A DNA stretch of 45,336 bases. Origin: Candidatus Sulfopaludibacter sp. SbA4. Lineage in GTDB: Bacteria > Acidobacteriota > Terriglobia > Bryobacterales > Bryobacteraceae. Positions within the stretch are counted from its first letter, which is position 1; each line of letters opens with the position of its first letter. Location: assembly GCA_900290305.1 (NCBI GenBank), contig OMOG01000778.1, forward strand, positions 1-45,336. The letters run 5' to 3'. Shown one piece after another: positions 1 to 9,516 of the stretch. Both the position numbers and the translations under genes were made by a program. Under the pieces are notes generated by a model that ran no database searches, was not told the origin of the DNA, and saw only the letters and a program-made list of their open reading frames with translations.

Positions 1-253
1 CGCCCTTCTTCGTCACCGTGTAAAACTTGGCCATGCGGCCCTGTTCGGTTTCCCGCCACTGGGACTGCAGGTAGCCGCGCTCCTCCAGGCGGTACAGCGC
101 GGGGTAGAGCGACCCCTGCTGGACGTGCAGGGCCTCGCGCGAGACTTGCCGGATGCGTTGTGCGATGGCATAGCCGTGGATGGGGCCGAGGCCCGCGATT
201 TTCAGGATCAGCAGGTCGAGCGTCCCCTGGAGCAGATCGGACTTCGAGGGCAT
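1..253 (-). CDS. PadR-family transcriptional regulator (3' end beyond window)
   Basis: Reading the minus strand from 253 to the window edge gives 84 codons starting MPSKSDLLQGTLDLLIL, continuing with HGYAIAQRIRQVS and QQGSLYPALYRLEERG, the standard PadR winged-helix: helix 1, recognition helix, then the wing (AKFYTVTKKG). PadR proteins are about 110 residues, so roughly 25 C-terminal residues lie off the window. In this genome type such regulators normally sit directly upstream of an ADOP permease; here the partner would be off the left edge. The promoter at 278-306 carries a palindrome over the -10, which suggests autorepression. Same family as the genes at 9517-9855 and 19568-19903. The family call is firm; the ligand and targets are unknown. 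Confidence 0.92.
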   Translation of the reverse strand, partial: MPSKSDLLQGTLDLLILKIAGLGPIHGYAIAQRIRQVSREALHVQQGSLYPALYRLEERGYLQSQWRETEQGRMAKFYTVTKKG

Positions 254-274
254 ATAATATTTTAAGACCTCAAA

Positions 275-288
275 TACTGTATACACTA
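275..288. promoter_or_regulatory. Palindrome over the PadR -10 (candidate PadR operator)
   Basis: TACTGTATACACTA is a 14-bp near-perfect palindrome (12 of 14 positions symmetric) that contains the -10 TATACA. PadR proteins are dimers that commonly repress their own promoters through short palindromes, so this is the likely operator; binding is inference. Confidence 0.5.
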
Positions 289-306
289 GAATATGTAGGT
301 TGTCAA
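278..306 (-). promoter_or_regulatory. Sigma70-like promoter of the PadR gene
   Basis: On the minus strand TTGACA (plus 301-306) is followed after exactly 17 bases by TATACA (plus 278-283), 24 bases before the PadR ATG. This is one of the best -35/-10 pairs in the window. Confidence 0.7.
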
Positions 307-319
307 GGGGTTGACGTGG

Positions 320-347
320 CGCAGACGGTCGTTTTTCGTCGTCTGCG
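320..347 (+). promoter_or_regulatory. Leader hairpin 1 upstream of the ROK gene
   Basis: CGCAGACG (320-327) pairs perfectly with CGTCTGCG (340-347) across a 12-base loop. It lies 66 bases before the ROK start codon. No T-tract follows, so it is not a simple terminator; its role is unknown. Confidence 0.4.
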
Positions 348-361
348 CTTGTTCGGCAGCA

Positions 362-389
362 GGCAGGCCACAAAAGACGATGGCCTGCC
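362..389 (+). promoter_or_regulatory. Leader hairpin 2 upstream of the ROK gene
   Basis: GGCAGGCCA (362-370) pairs perfectly with TGGCCTGCC (381-389) across a 10-base loop, 15 bases before the Shine-Dalgarno GGAGG at 404-408. It resembles the dispersed GGCAGG hairpins seen elsewhere in the window and may be a member of that family rather than a dedicated regulator. Confidence 0.4.
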
Positions 390-413
390 CCACCGGATAC
401 TATGGAGGTTTAC

Positions 414-1832
414 ATGTCTCCCAAGTTCCGTCCCGTACTGGACCCCGAATTCGTTCCGGCATCGCTGTGGAACCGGGGTTATCGCGCCGCAGTCGAGCGA
501 AGCGGCGGCCAAAATCTGGCGATCGCGCTCGAACGGGGCGATGGCTCGGTGTCGGTGTTCCGCACGGCGGTTCTGCCGCACGAAGGAGCCAACGTCGACA
601 TCAACCATCGCTACGTCGAGCGGCTGTTGAAGTTCCTCCTATGGCAGAAGGGCGGGTACCGCGTCACCATCGCGGGCGATTCCCGCATCGCCGGCTATTT
701 GCGAACAGTCTGCGCGCCCGGGGGTGCGCGCGCATTCGACCATCAGTTCATGGGCGAGCGCGTGTATGGCCGGCCCATGGCGATCGACGCTTGCCCGTTC
801 GACGCCGCGCCCGTCGAAAAAGAAACGGCGGCGCCGCTCGGCCGGCACCTGGACGGCTACCGCATCGGGTTCGACCTGGGAGCCAGCGATCGCAAGTGCG
901 CTGCCGTCGCCGAAGGCCGCGTGGTCTTCAGCGAGGAGGTGGCATGGAATCCCAGCGTGCAGGCGGACCCGCAATACCACTTCGACGGCGTCCACGATTC
1001 GCTCGGTCGCGCGGCCGCGCACCTGCCGCGAGTCGACGCCATCGGGGGCAGCGCGGCGGGTGTCTACGTGGCCAACGAGGTGCGCGTGGGCTCGCTGTAC
1101 CGCTCGGTGCCGCAGGCCATTTTCGACAGCCGCGTGCGGCGCCTGTTCTTCGACCTGCAGGCTGCGTGGGGCGGCATTCCGTTCGACGTGGTGAACGATG
1201 GCGAAGTGACGGCGCTGGCCGGGTCGATGGCGCTCAACGACAACGCCGTGCTGGGAATCGCCATGGGCAGCAGCCTGGCTGCAGGGTTCGTGACACCGCA
1301 AGGCACCATTACCACGTGGCTGAATGAGCTGGCCTTTGTGCCGGTGGATTATCGCGAGAATGCGCCGGTGGACGAGTGGTCGGGCGATGGCGGGGTCGGC
1401 GCGCAGTATTTTTCGCAGCAGGCGGTCGCGCGTTTGCTGGCTCCGGCCGGCATCGACTTGCCGAAGGAAATGCCGCTGCCGGTGAAACTGGAGCAGGTAC
1501 AACAACTGATGACCGCGGGCGACGAACGCGCGCGCCGGATTTACGAAACGATCGGCGTCTACTTCGGCTACAACATCGCCCATTACGCGGATTTCTACGA
1601 GTTCCGCAACCTGCTGGTGCTGGGGCGCGTGATGACGGGCGAGGGCGGAGACCTGATCCTGGCGATGGCGGACCGCGTCCTCAAAGCGGAGTTCCCCGAT
1701 GTGGCGGAGCGCATCCGTTTCCACATCCCCGGCGAGCAGGAAAAGCGGCACGGGCAGGCCATCGCGGCGGCCAGCCTGCCGGCCATTCGAGACATCATTC
1801 GAGAGGGGGAGAAGCCTCGTGCAATTTCATAA
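414..1832 (+). CDS. ROK-family sugar kinase / ROK-like protein
   Basis: 472-residue protein. Around residues 150-160 it has GFDLGAS, the ROK/actin-like ATPase phosphate-1 loop; later come VVNDGEVTALAG and LGIAMGSSLAAG, which match the sugar-binding and phosphate-2 parts of ROK kinases. The first 145 residues are an extra N-terminal region not typical of ~300-residue ROK kinases, so this is a long form. The start at 414 is chosen because GGAGG at 404-408 is spaced 5 bases from it; the ATG at 402 overlaps that site. Its end overlaps the next gene (PIG-L deacetylase) by 14 bases, so the two are probably cotranslated. With a deacetylase as partner an N-acetylated amino sugar is a reasonable substrate, but this is inference; the typical ROK zinc-binding Cys cluster is not visible. 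Confidence 0.75.
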   Translation: MSPKFRPVLDPEFVPASLWNRGYRAAVERSGGQNLAIALERGDGSVSVFRTAVLPHEGANVDINHRYVERLLKFLLWQKGGYRVTIAGDSRIAGYLRTVCAPGGARAFDHQFMGERVYGRPMAIDACPFDAAPVEKETAAPLGRHLDGYRIGFDLGASDRKCAAVAEGRVVFSEEVAWNPSVQADPQYHFDGVHDSLGRAAAHLPRVDAIGGSAAGVYVANEVRVGSLYRSVPQAIFDSRVRRLFFDLQAAWGGIPFDVVNDGEVTALAGSMALNDNAVLGIAMGSSLAAGFVTPQGTITTWLNELAFVPVDYRENAPVDEWSGDGGVGAQYFSQQAVARLLAPAGIDLPKEMPLPVKLEQVQQLMTAGDERARRIYETIGVYFGYNIAHYADFYEFRNLLVLGRVMTGEGGDLILAMADRVLKAEFPDVAERIRFHIPGEQEKRHGQAIAAASLPAIRDIIREGEKPRAIS

Positions 1833-2676
1833 TTCCAACGCAGACTTGTTTGTGCCCGATGGCGCGGCCCCGGAGACGGCGCTCGCGCGGACGACCCACC
1901 TGTCGATTTCGGCCCACCAGGACGATATCGAGATCATGGCCTACCACGGCATTGCCGAGTGTTTCGGGCAGCGGGACAAGTGGTTCACGGGAGTGGTAGT
2001 CACCAATGGCGCGGGCAGTCCGCGATCGGGAATTTACGGCGGCTACAGCGACGAGGAGATGCAGAAGGTGCGGCTCATCGAGCAGCGCAAAGCGGCCTAT
2101 GTGGGCGACTACGCGTGCCAGATTCAGCTCGGGTTCTCAAGCGCCGCGGTGAAGGATCCGAATGGGACCGCGGTGGTGGAGGACCTGGCGCAGATTCTGC
2201 GCGCCACCCGGCCGGAGTATGTCTACCTGCACAACCTGGCGGACAAGCACGATACGCACGTGGCCGTGGCTACGCGCTCGATCGCCGCGCTGCGAGCCGT
2301 GCGCGCGGAGACCATGCCGAAGAAAGTCTACGGCTGCGAAGTGTGGCGCGACCTGGACTGGCTGCCCGACGACGGCAAGCAGATCCTGCCGGTCTCGGCG
2401 CGCTCCAATATCGCGGCGGCGCTGGTGGGTGTATTCGACTCGCAGGTGACCGGCGGCAAGCGCTACGACCTGGCGACTGCCGGACGGCGGCTCGCCAACG
2501 CCACGTACTTCGCCTCGCACGGCACCGACGAAGAGAGCGCCGTGACCTTCGCCATGGATCTGACCCCGCTGGTGGAGGATCCGGGTTTGTCACTGACTGA
2601 CTACGTGCTCGGATTCGTGGACCGGTTTCGCGCGGATGTGGAAAGGCGGATGCGGGCGGCGGGCGGAAGTAAATAG
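1819..2676 (+). CDS. PIG-L family deacetylase (LmbE-like)
   Basis: 285-residue protein of the PIG-L/LmbE metal-dependent deacetylases, which remove acetyl groups from GlcNAc-type substrates. The N-terminal zinc motif is visible as LSISAHQDDIE (His33, Asp35-Asp36), and the third ligand is probably in the HNLADKHDTH stretch in mid-protein. The GTG at 1819 is preferred: a purine-rich GAGAGGGGGAG lies 8 bases upstream and it precedes the zinc motif by the usual distance; an upstream ATG at 1699 would bury 40 residues in the ROK gene. It overlaps the ROK gene by 14 bases, forming a two-gene operon for probable amino-sugar or N-acetylated glycoside processing. There is no signal peptide, so it acts in the cytoplasm. 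Confidence 0.85.
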   Translation: MQFHNSNADLFVPDGAAPETALARTTHLSISAHQDDIEIMAYHGIAECFGQRDKWFTGVVVTNGAGSPRSGIYGGYSDEEMQKVRLIEQRKAAYVGDYACQIQLGFSSAAVKDPNGTAVVEDLAQILRATRPEYVYLHNLADKHDTHVAVATRSIAALRAVRAETMPKKVYGCEVWRDLDWLPDDGKQILPVSARSNIAAALVGVFDSQVTGGKRYDLATAGRRLANATYFASHGTDEESAVTFAMDLTPLVEDPGLSLTDYVLGFVDRFRADVERRMRAAGGSK

Positions 2677-2833
2677 GGGCAGCGCCGGCCGGTAAGCCGG
2701 GCTGGCGGGCCCTGGCTACTAGCTGTCGCGAGCAGGAATCGCCACGGAATAATACCAAGCGAACGCCGTCCAGGGGCCGTGTGACCCTGGCTTCGGGAAA
2801 TAGTGGGGCCAGGCCGGGACCTGCCCCACAGCG
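2677..2833. other. Intergenic GC-rich spacer with nested inverted repeats
   Basis: Between convergent PIG-L and gap genes. It holds GCCGG-rich symmetric tracts (2687-2712) and the GTGGGG hairpin at 2803-2829. No ORF of interest was seen. Confidence 0.5.
2803..2829 (-). terminator. Hairpin just after gap (terminator-like, GTGGGGCAGG family)
   Basis: GTGGGGCCAGG (2803-2813) pairs with CCTGCCCCAC (2820-2829) with one bulged base. It begins 4 bases beyond the gap stop codon on the minus strand. The T-tract is weak, so termination is uncertain; the sequence belongs to the dispersed family described in the findings. Confidence 0.45.
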
Positions 2834-4410
<1,577 letters not shown>

Positions 4411-4413
4411 TGG

Positions 4414-5034
4414 CTAGCGCCTTTCGCGCAGAACCGTGGCCGACAACGCCTCGCCACGAATGGCTACCGGCTGGAATCCGAGAGGGGAGTCCGCAGCCGC
4501 GCCGAGGAGCGTCTGGACTTCGGGGAGGGAGCGATTCAGCCGAATTGCAGTTACGGGAAACATCGGAGACTTGGGGTTTGGTACTTTGCTAGTCAAAACA
4601 ATCCTTCTTTCGATTGAGTCGCGAAGCACCGCGGCTCGAGCGCCGGCATCCGCCCATGCCGGACGCACCGCCGGGAGCACCGAATCGCGGAACCACTTGA
4701 GCGCCACGAAATCATACCCCGGCCTCGATTCGGCGCGATCCAAAGTGCGAATCAACTCGGCGACGGAATCGTTGACCTCCGGCGTACTCGGCCGTACAGG
4801 ATCGGAAGCTGGAGGGCTCGCCGGCTCGTGAGCGGCTTCGAAATTGACTCGAATCTCTCCGGAACCGGCGGACCAATTCTCCACGGAGGTGTCATGCCGC
4901 TTCTTACGGCCGGTCTTCTTGTCGTGGATTGAAACGTGGGGACGAAAGCCGGCGAACTGGGAGAGATTACGAAGAGATGCGGAAAGGTTCCGCTCGATTT
5001 CAGCCTCTAGTTCCTTGATAGTGATCTCGCTCAT
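4414..5034 (-). CDS. Unrecognised 206-aa protein, candidate antitoxin partner of the PIN toxin
   Basis: Not recognised. It starts MSEITIKELEAEIERNLSA, a likely helical segment, followed by a basic patch (DKKTGRKKRHD, about residues 38-48), a Pro/Ser-rich linker (about 69-87), a helical middle region and a C-terminal end PVAIRGEALSATVLRERR. No helix-turn-helix, ribbon-helix-helix or AbrB fold is obvious. It precedes the PIN gene by 3 bases on the same strand and follows a strong promoter with an overlapping palindrome, the arrangement expected of an autoregulating antitoxin. At 206 residues it is more than twice the usual antitoxin length. AGGAG lies 10 bases before the ATG. The antitoxin role is inference from position only. 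Confidence 0.6.
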   Translation of the reverse strand: MSEITIKELEAEIERNLSASLRNLSQFAGFRPHVSIHDKKTGRKKRHDTSVENWSAGSGEIRVNFEAAHEPASPPASDPVRPSTPEVNDSVAELIRTLDRAESRPGYDFVALKWFRDSVLPAVRPAWADAGARAAVLRDSIERRIVLTSKVPNPKSPMFPVTAIRLNRSLPEVQTLLGAAADSPLGFQPVAIRGEALSATVLRERR

Positions 5035-5086
5035 TTAATATAGACTCCTAAACTTTAATATAAGAAGACGCGGAGCGCCTCCATCG

Positions 5087-5105
5087 ATATTTATATTATA
5101 AATAT
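5087..5105. promoter_or_regulatory. 19-bp perfect AT-only palindrome (candidate operator)
   Basis: ATATTTATATTATAAATAT: two 9-base arms around one central T. It covers the -10 of the toxin-module promoter and lies 53 bases before the ATG of the 206-aa gene, in a sharply AT-rich island within GC-rich DNA. Confidence 0.65.
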
Positions 5106-5118
5106 TGGTGGTTGTCAA
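5090..5118 (-). promoter_or_regulatory. Promoter of the PIN module
   Basis: On the minus strand TTGACA (plus 5113-5118), a 17-base spacer, then TATAAA (plus 5090-5095). The -10 is inside the palindrome at 5087-5105, so a bound repressor would block RNA polymerase. The -35 sits at the very end of the amidohydrolase region. Confidence 0.65.
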
Positions 5119-5125
5119 GTCCCAG

Positions 5126-6805
5126 TCACTTTTGCAAACCCTTGGTTCGCTCGAACGCCACCTTGCCTCCGACGATGGTGTACGCCACGTCGGTCGACAT
5201 GATCTGGTCTTCCGGAATGGTCATGATGTCGCGCGAAAGCACCGTGATGTCGGCCAGCTTTCCGGCTTCGAGCGAGCCTTTGACGCTCTCCTCGAAGGCG
5301 GCGTAGGCGTTGTTCCAGGTGTAGGAGCGCAGCGCTTCCTCGCGGCTCATGCGCTGATCGCCGAAGAACACCGAGCCATCCTTCAGCTTGCGGCTCACCG
5401 ACGCATAGAACGACGCCAGGGGGCTGACATCCTCGACGGGCGCATCAGTGCCGTTCCCCACGATGGCGCCCGACTTCATGAGCTTCTGCCAGACGTAGGC
5501 GCCTTCTTCGGCGCGCTTCGCTCCCAGGCGCAGCAGCACGTACGGCGCGTCGGACGTGCAGTGGACTCCCTGCATGGCGGCGATCACGCCGAGCTTGCCG
5601 AAGCGCGGAATGTCGGCCGCGTTCAGGTGCTGGGCATGCTCGATGCGCCAGCGCAGGTTCCGCTTTTCGGGATGCTCGCGGAACACCTGCTCGTAGATAT
5701 CGAGCACCTCGCGGTTAGCGCGGTCGCCGATGGCGTGCACGCAGAGCTGGTAGCCGTGCTGGATGGCCAGCTCCGCGGTCTTGCGGATGTCGGCGGGGTC
5801 CTCGGTGTTGAGGCCGGCGCTGTCGGGCTTGTCGTCATAGGGCGCCAGCAGCCAGGCGCCGCGCGAGCCGAGCGCGCCATCGATCTGGCGTTTGATGGCG
5901 CGGATGGTGAGGTGGTTGTCGTCCGCGCCTAGGGTGCGGTAGCGGTCGAGCGCGGGCTCCAGAAGCTGATTGGAGGTTCGCAACATCACCCACATGCGAA
6001 TGCGGAGTTGCTTTTGATCGGCCATGCTGCGGAAGACGTCCACCGTGGGCAGGGGCGAGCCCGCGTCTTCGAAGGTGGTGATGCCTTTGGAGAGCGCTTC
6101 GTCGGTGGCCAGGTTGATGACCTTGCGGAGGTCCTGGTGGGCGGCTTGCCATTTGCCGTAGACGCCGCTGGCGAGGCCCGAGGCCCGCTCGCGCAACAGG
6201 CCGGTGGGATTGCCGGCCTGGTCCTTGAGGATTTCGCCGCCCGAGGGATTGGGCGTGTCGCGCGTGATGCCAGCGAGCTGCATCGCCTTCCCGTTGACGA
6301 ACGACGCGTGGCCGCTGGCGTGGGTCAGGAGGACGGGGTTGTCGGGCGAGACTTTGTCGAGCGAGTCGTGGAGCGGAAAGCCTTCGACGTTGGGGTCGGG
6401 GGCATGGTCCCACTTGGATTGGTGCCAGCCTCGGCCCACGATCCACTCGCCGGGCTTGGCCTCTTTCGCGGCGCGCGCCACTTGGGCCACGATGTCGTCC
6501 CAGGTGCGGGCTTCCCGCAGGTCGAGGCCCAGGCGGAATTCGCCGACTCCCGTGAAGTGGCCGTGGCCCTCGATGAAGCCGGGGATGGCGAGCATGCCGT
6601 GGAGGTCGATGACCTTGGTCTGGGGGCCGATCCACTGCTGGGCATCGCGGTCGCTGCCGAGGGCCGCTACCTTGTCACCGCGCACGGCGATGGCCTGGGC
6701 GGTGGGCGCGGGCGCGTTCATGGTGACGATTTTTCCATTGCGGAGGACGAGGTCGGCGGGCTGGGCGAGGGCGAGGGCGGAGTAGAGGAAAAGAAAAATG
6801 CGCAT
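5126..6805 (-). CDS. Secreted amidohydrolase, YtcJ-like (Amidohydro_3)
   Basis: 559 residues from the ATG at 6805. The N-terminus MRIFLFLYSALALAQ is a short signal peptide, which is why this start is preferred over the GTG at 6826. Metal-dependent hydrolase features follow: DLVLRNGKIVTMN (strand region common to the family), GFIEGHGHFTG with the His-x-His metal pair at about residue 81, VHAIGDRANRE, RIEHAQHL, and the C-terminal GTDAPVEDVSPLASFY with the catalytic Asp. YtcJ/Amidohydro_3 enzymes hydrolyse amide or carbamate bonds; the substrate is unknown. It is the last gene of the minus-strand run that includes the ADOP permease 57 bases upstream. The stop is at 5126, next to the toxin-module promoter. 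Confidence 0.85.
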   Translation of the reverse strand: MRIFLFLYSALALAQPADLVLRNGKIVTMNAPAPTAQAIAVRGDKVAALGSDRDAQQWIGPQTKVIDLHGMLAIPGFIEGHGHFTGVGEFRLGLDLREARTWDDIVAQVARAAKEAKPGEWIVGRGWHQSKWDHAPDPNVEGFPLHDSLDKVSPDNPVLLTHASGHASFVNGKAMQLAGITRDTPNPSGGEILKDQAGNPTGLLRERASGLASGVYGKWQAAHQDLRKVINLATDEALSKGITTFEDAGSPLPTVDVFRSMADQKQLRIRMWVMLRTSNQLLEPALDRYRTLGADDNHLTIRAIKRQIDGALGSRGAWLLAPYDDKPDSAGLNTEDPADIRKTAELAIQHGYQLCVHAIGDRANREVLDIYEQVFREHPEKRNLRWRIEHAQHLNAADIPRFGKLGVIAAMQGVHCTSDAPYVLLRLGAKRAEEGAYVWQKLMKSGAIVGNGTDAPVEDVSPLASFYASVSRKLKDGSVFFGDQRMSREEALRSYTWNNAYAAFEESVKGSLEAGKLADITVLSRDIMTIPEDQIMSTDVAYTIVGGKVAFERTKGLQK

Positions 6806-6862
6806 GGGTTCAGGATACTCCCGCACGCTGTGCGACAGCCGCGGCGGCTGCGCTGTGGCTCT

Positions 6863-9511
6863 TCAATTCGATCGCAATGCGAGCATCGGATCGATCCGGG
6901 ACGCCCGGCGAGCGGGAACATACCCAGCCACGGCCGCAACCGCAATCAGCAGCGCGCCCATCCCCATAAAAGTGACCGGATCGCCGGACGTCACGCCAAA
7001 CAAAAAGCTTCCGAGGGCACTTGCCAGAAGCCGCGAAACGGTCATTCCCAGCGCCAGCCCCAGTGCAGCGAGTCCCAGGGTATGCAGGAGAATGCGGCCC
7101 TGCAGATCGGTCGCCGACGCCCCCAGCGCCATGCGAATCCCGATCTCCTGCACGCGCTGATTCACCGAATACGAAATCACTCCGTAAATCCCCAGCGAGG
7201 CGAGCACCAGGGCGAAGGCCGCAAATCCCGCCAGCAGCACTACCAGAAACCGCCTTGGCGAGACAGCCTTATCCACCAGTTCCTGCAGGGTTCGAAACTC
7301 GCGGGCCGGCAGATTCGGATCGACCGGCCGGAGCGCCGCGCGCACCGCGGCGGCCAGCCCATCCGGCGGGAGCGCCGTCCGCACCACCAGTTCCACGGCC
7401 GAATAGTCCCCGGTCTGCCGCAGCGGCAGATACATTTCGGAGCCGCCCGGCTCCTCCGGGGCATGATGCCGGACGTCGCCGACCACGCCCACTACGCGCC
7501 GTCCTCCGTCCTGCGTCAGCACCTGTCCCACGGCGTCCTGGCCCGGCCAAAGGGTGCGCGCCATGGTTTCGTTGATTACCACCACCGATTCGCTGGTTGC
7601 CCGATCCCTCTCCGTGAATCCCCGCCCGGTCCGCAACGGGATTCCCGCGGCCTCGAAGTATCCATCGCTTACCACGCGAATAAACGCCTCCGGATGCCGA
7701 TCCTTTGCATAAACCTGTCCTTTCGCGGAGGCCTGCCAGGACCGGTCCCCGCCCAGCGGCAGCACGTCGGTCAGGCCGGCCGCCGCAATCCCAGGGATGG
7801 AGCGCGTACGCCGCAGCACCTCGTCGATATAGGCGTTCTGCTGCGCGGCGCTGGAAAACCGGGAACTCGGATCGATGCGCAGCGCGGCCGCCCTCTCCGG
7901 GTGAAACCCGAGATTGACATCGAGCACGCGCAGAAAGCTCCTGATCAGCAGTCCCGCACCCACCAGGAGGATGCACGCGAACGCGATCTCGGAAACCACC
8001 AGCCCGCTGCGAATCCACGAATGCCTTCTGCTGCCGCTCGACCCGCGGCCGTTATCTTTGAGCGCGTCCTGCACGGCGAACGCCGGCACCTGTATGGCCG
8101 GCAACAAGCCAAACAGCACGCCGGTAAAAACCGCTGCCAGCAGCGTGAAGCCCAGCGCGCCGGTATCGATCCGCACGTTCCTGAGCAGGGGAATGCTGAA
8201 CGCATCCAGGTGCGCCAACGCGCGCGTGCCCGCCACCGCGAGGATCAGCCCCAGCGCGGCGCCGCAGCAGGAGAGCGCCACGCTTTCCGTCAGCATCTGG
8301 CGCAGCAGCCGCTGACGCCCCGCTCCCAACGCCGCCCGCACCGCCATTTCTTTTTGGCGGGTCCCCATGCGAGCCAGTTGCAGGTTCGAAAGGTTGGCGC
8401 ACACAATCAGCATCACCACTCCGACCGCGCACGCCAGCACCAGCAGGGCCGGACGCACCCGTCCGCTGACGTGCTGTTCCAGGGGGCTCAGCCTCGGCCT
8501 GACCGGGTTCCGTTCCGGATGCTGGCTCTCGATCTCTTTTGCCAGCAGCCGGAATTCCGCCTGCGCGCGCGGCACGGTGACGCCGGGCTTGAGCCGTCCG
8601 ATCACCGCCATGGTATTTCCGCGCCGATTGGTCTGCTCGGTCAGCGGCCAGGGTATGAAGAGATCGATGGAAGTGGCGGGCGCAAAGACACTGGCGAAAT
8701 CGAAGGAGGCGGGCAGCACCCCGGCCACCGTGACCGGCGCGCCGTTGAGGGTCAGCTTGGTTCCGACCACGCCCGGGTCGGAGGCAAAACGCCTCTGCCA
8801 GAAGCCGTGACTCAGCAGCGCGGCCGGTGGAGCGCCGAATCTCCCTTGACATTCCTGGGAGGTGAACGATCTCCCCAGGGCCGGCTGCACGCCCAGCAAC
8901 GCGAAGAAATTCTGGGTAACGGGAACGCTGGTCAGGCGCTCCGGCTCGCCGGATCCAGTCAGTTTGCTGTCGCCCACTCCATAAAACCCGGCCCAGCCCG
9001 CCAGATCGGAGAATGACTGGTTGCGCTCCCGCAGATCCAGAAAATGTCCCACCTGGGTGCTATACTCCTCGCCGCCCTGGCCGCCGTTCGAAATCCATAC
9101 GAGACGCCCCGGATCGCGGAACGGCAGGGGACGCAGCAGCAGGGCGTTGACCACGCTGAAAATGGTGGAGCCGGCGCCGATGCCGAGCCCGGCGATGAGG
9201 ATCACAAACGCGGCGAATCCGGCGTCGCGCCGCATCCCGCGAAACGAATACCGCAGATCCTGCGCCGCGTCGCTGATCCATCGAGCGATCCAGGTAGACC
9301 GCGCTTCTTCCGATTGCCGTGTCATATTGCCAAACTTTCTGTGCGCCGCCGCACGTGCTTCCCGCTCGGACATACCGCGCCCTTCGAGATCCTGGGCCAC
9401 GGCCTCGATATGGAACTGCATCTCCTCCCAGAGCAATCGCTGCCGCTCGCTCGAGTGCGTCCAATACCGCAGGCGGCGGCGAAGGCGTTTCCAACTGGAA
9501 CCGGCTCCCAT
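6863..9511 (-). CDS. ADOP-type ABC transporter permease (MacB/FtsX duplicated)
   Basis: 882 residues. Residues 1-90 form the cytoplasmic prefix found in acidobacterial permeases (WEEMQFHIEAVAQDLEGRGM, then the AHRKFGN motif). A first transmembrane helix (AGFAAFVILIAGLGIGAGS) opens a MacB periplasmic core domain, then three FtsX-type helices, and the whole unit is repeated (second unit begins about residue 500, SGLVVSEIAFACILLVGAG; last helices end before PARRASRIDPM). No ATPase subunit is encoded nearby, hence orphan permease. It begins 5 bases after the PadR stop and lacks its own Shine-Dalgarno, so it is probably translated by coupling and controlled by that PadR. The substrate is unknown; export of a hydrophobic compound or an adaptor role is only a guess. 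Confidence 0.88.
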   Translation of the reverse strand: MGAGSSWKRLRRRLRYWTHSSERQRLLWEEMQFHIEAVAQDLEGRGMSEREARAAAHRKFGNMTRQSEEARSTWIARWISDAAQDLRYSFRGMRRDAGFAAFVILIAGLGIGAGSTIFSVVNALLLRPLPFRDPGRLVWISNGGQGGEEYSTQVGHFLDLRERNQSFSDLAGWAGFYGVGDSKLTGSGEPERLTSVPVTQNFFALLGVQPALGRSFTSQECQGRFGAPPAALLSHGFWQRRFASDPGVVGTKLTLNGAPVTVAGVLPASFDFASVFAPATSIDLFIPWPLTEQTNRRGNTMAVIGRLKPGVTVPRAQAEFRLLAKEIESQHPERNPVRPRLSPLEQHVSGRVRPALLVLACAVGVVMLIVCANLSNLQLARMGTRQKEMAVRAALGAGRQRLLRQMLTESVALSCCGAALGLILAVAGTRALAHLDAFSIPLLRNVRIDTGALGFTLLAAVFTGVLFGLLPAIQVPAFAVQDALKDNGRGSSGSRRHSWIRSGLVVSEIAFACILLVGAGLLIRSFLRVLDVNLGFHPERAAALRIDPSSRFSSAAQQNAYIDEVLRRTRSIPGIAAAGLTDVLPLGGDRSWQASAKGQVYAKDRHPEAFIRVVSDGYFEAAGIPLRTGRGFTERDRATSESVVVINETMARTLWPGQDAVGQVLTQDGGRRVVGVVGDVRHHAPEEPGGSEMYLPLRQTGDYSAVELVVRTALPPDGLAAAVRAALRPVDPNLPAREFRTLQELVDKAVSPRRFLVVLLAGFAAFALVLASLGIYGVISYSVNQRVQEIGIRMALGASATDLQGRILLHTLGLAALGLALGMTVSRLLASALGSFLFGVTSGDPVTFMGMGALLIAVAAVAGYVPARRASRIDPMLALRSN

Positions 9512-9516
9512 TTGGC

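Noticed and set aside
6008-9016. A 1002-codon open frame on the plus strand
   Set aside because: It lies antisense to the amidohydrolase and ADOP permease, both well supported; its translation is Arg/His/Gly-rich as expected for a GC-rich antisense frame.
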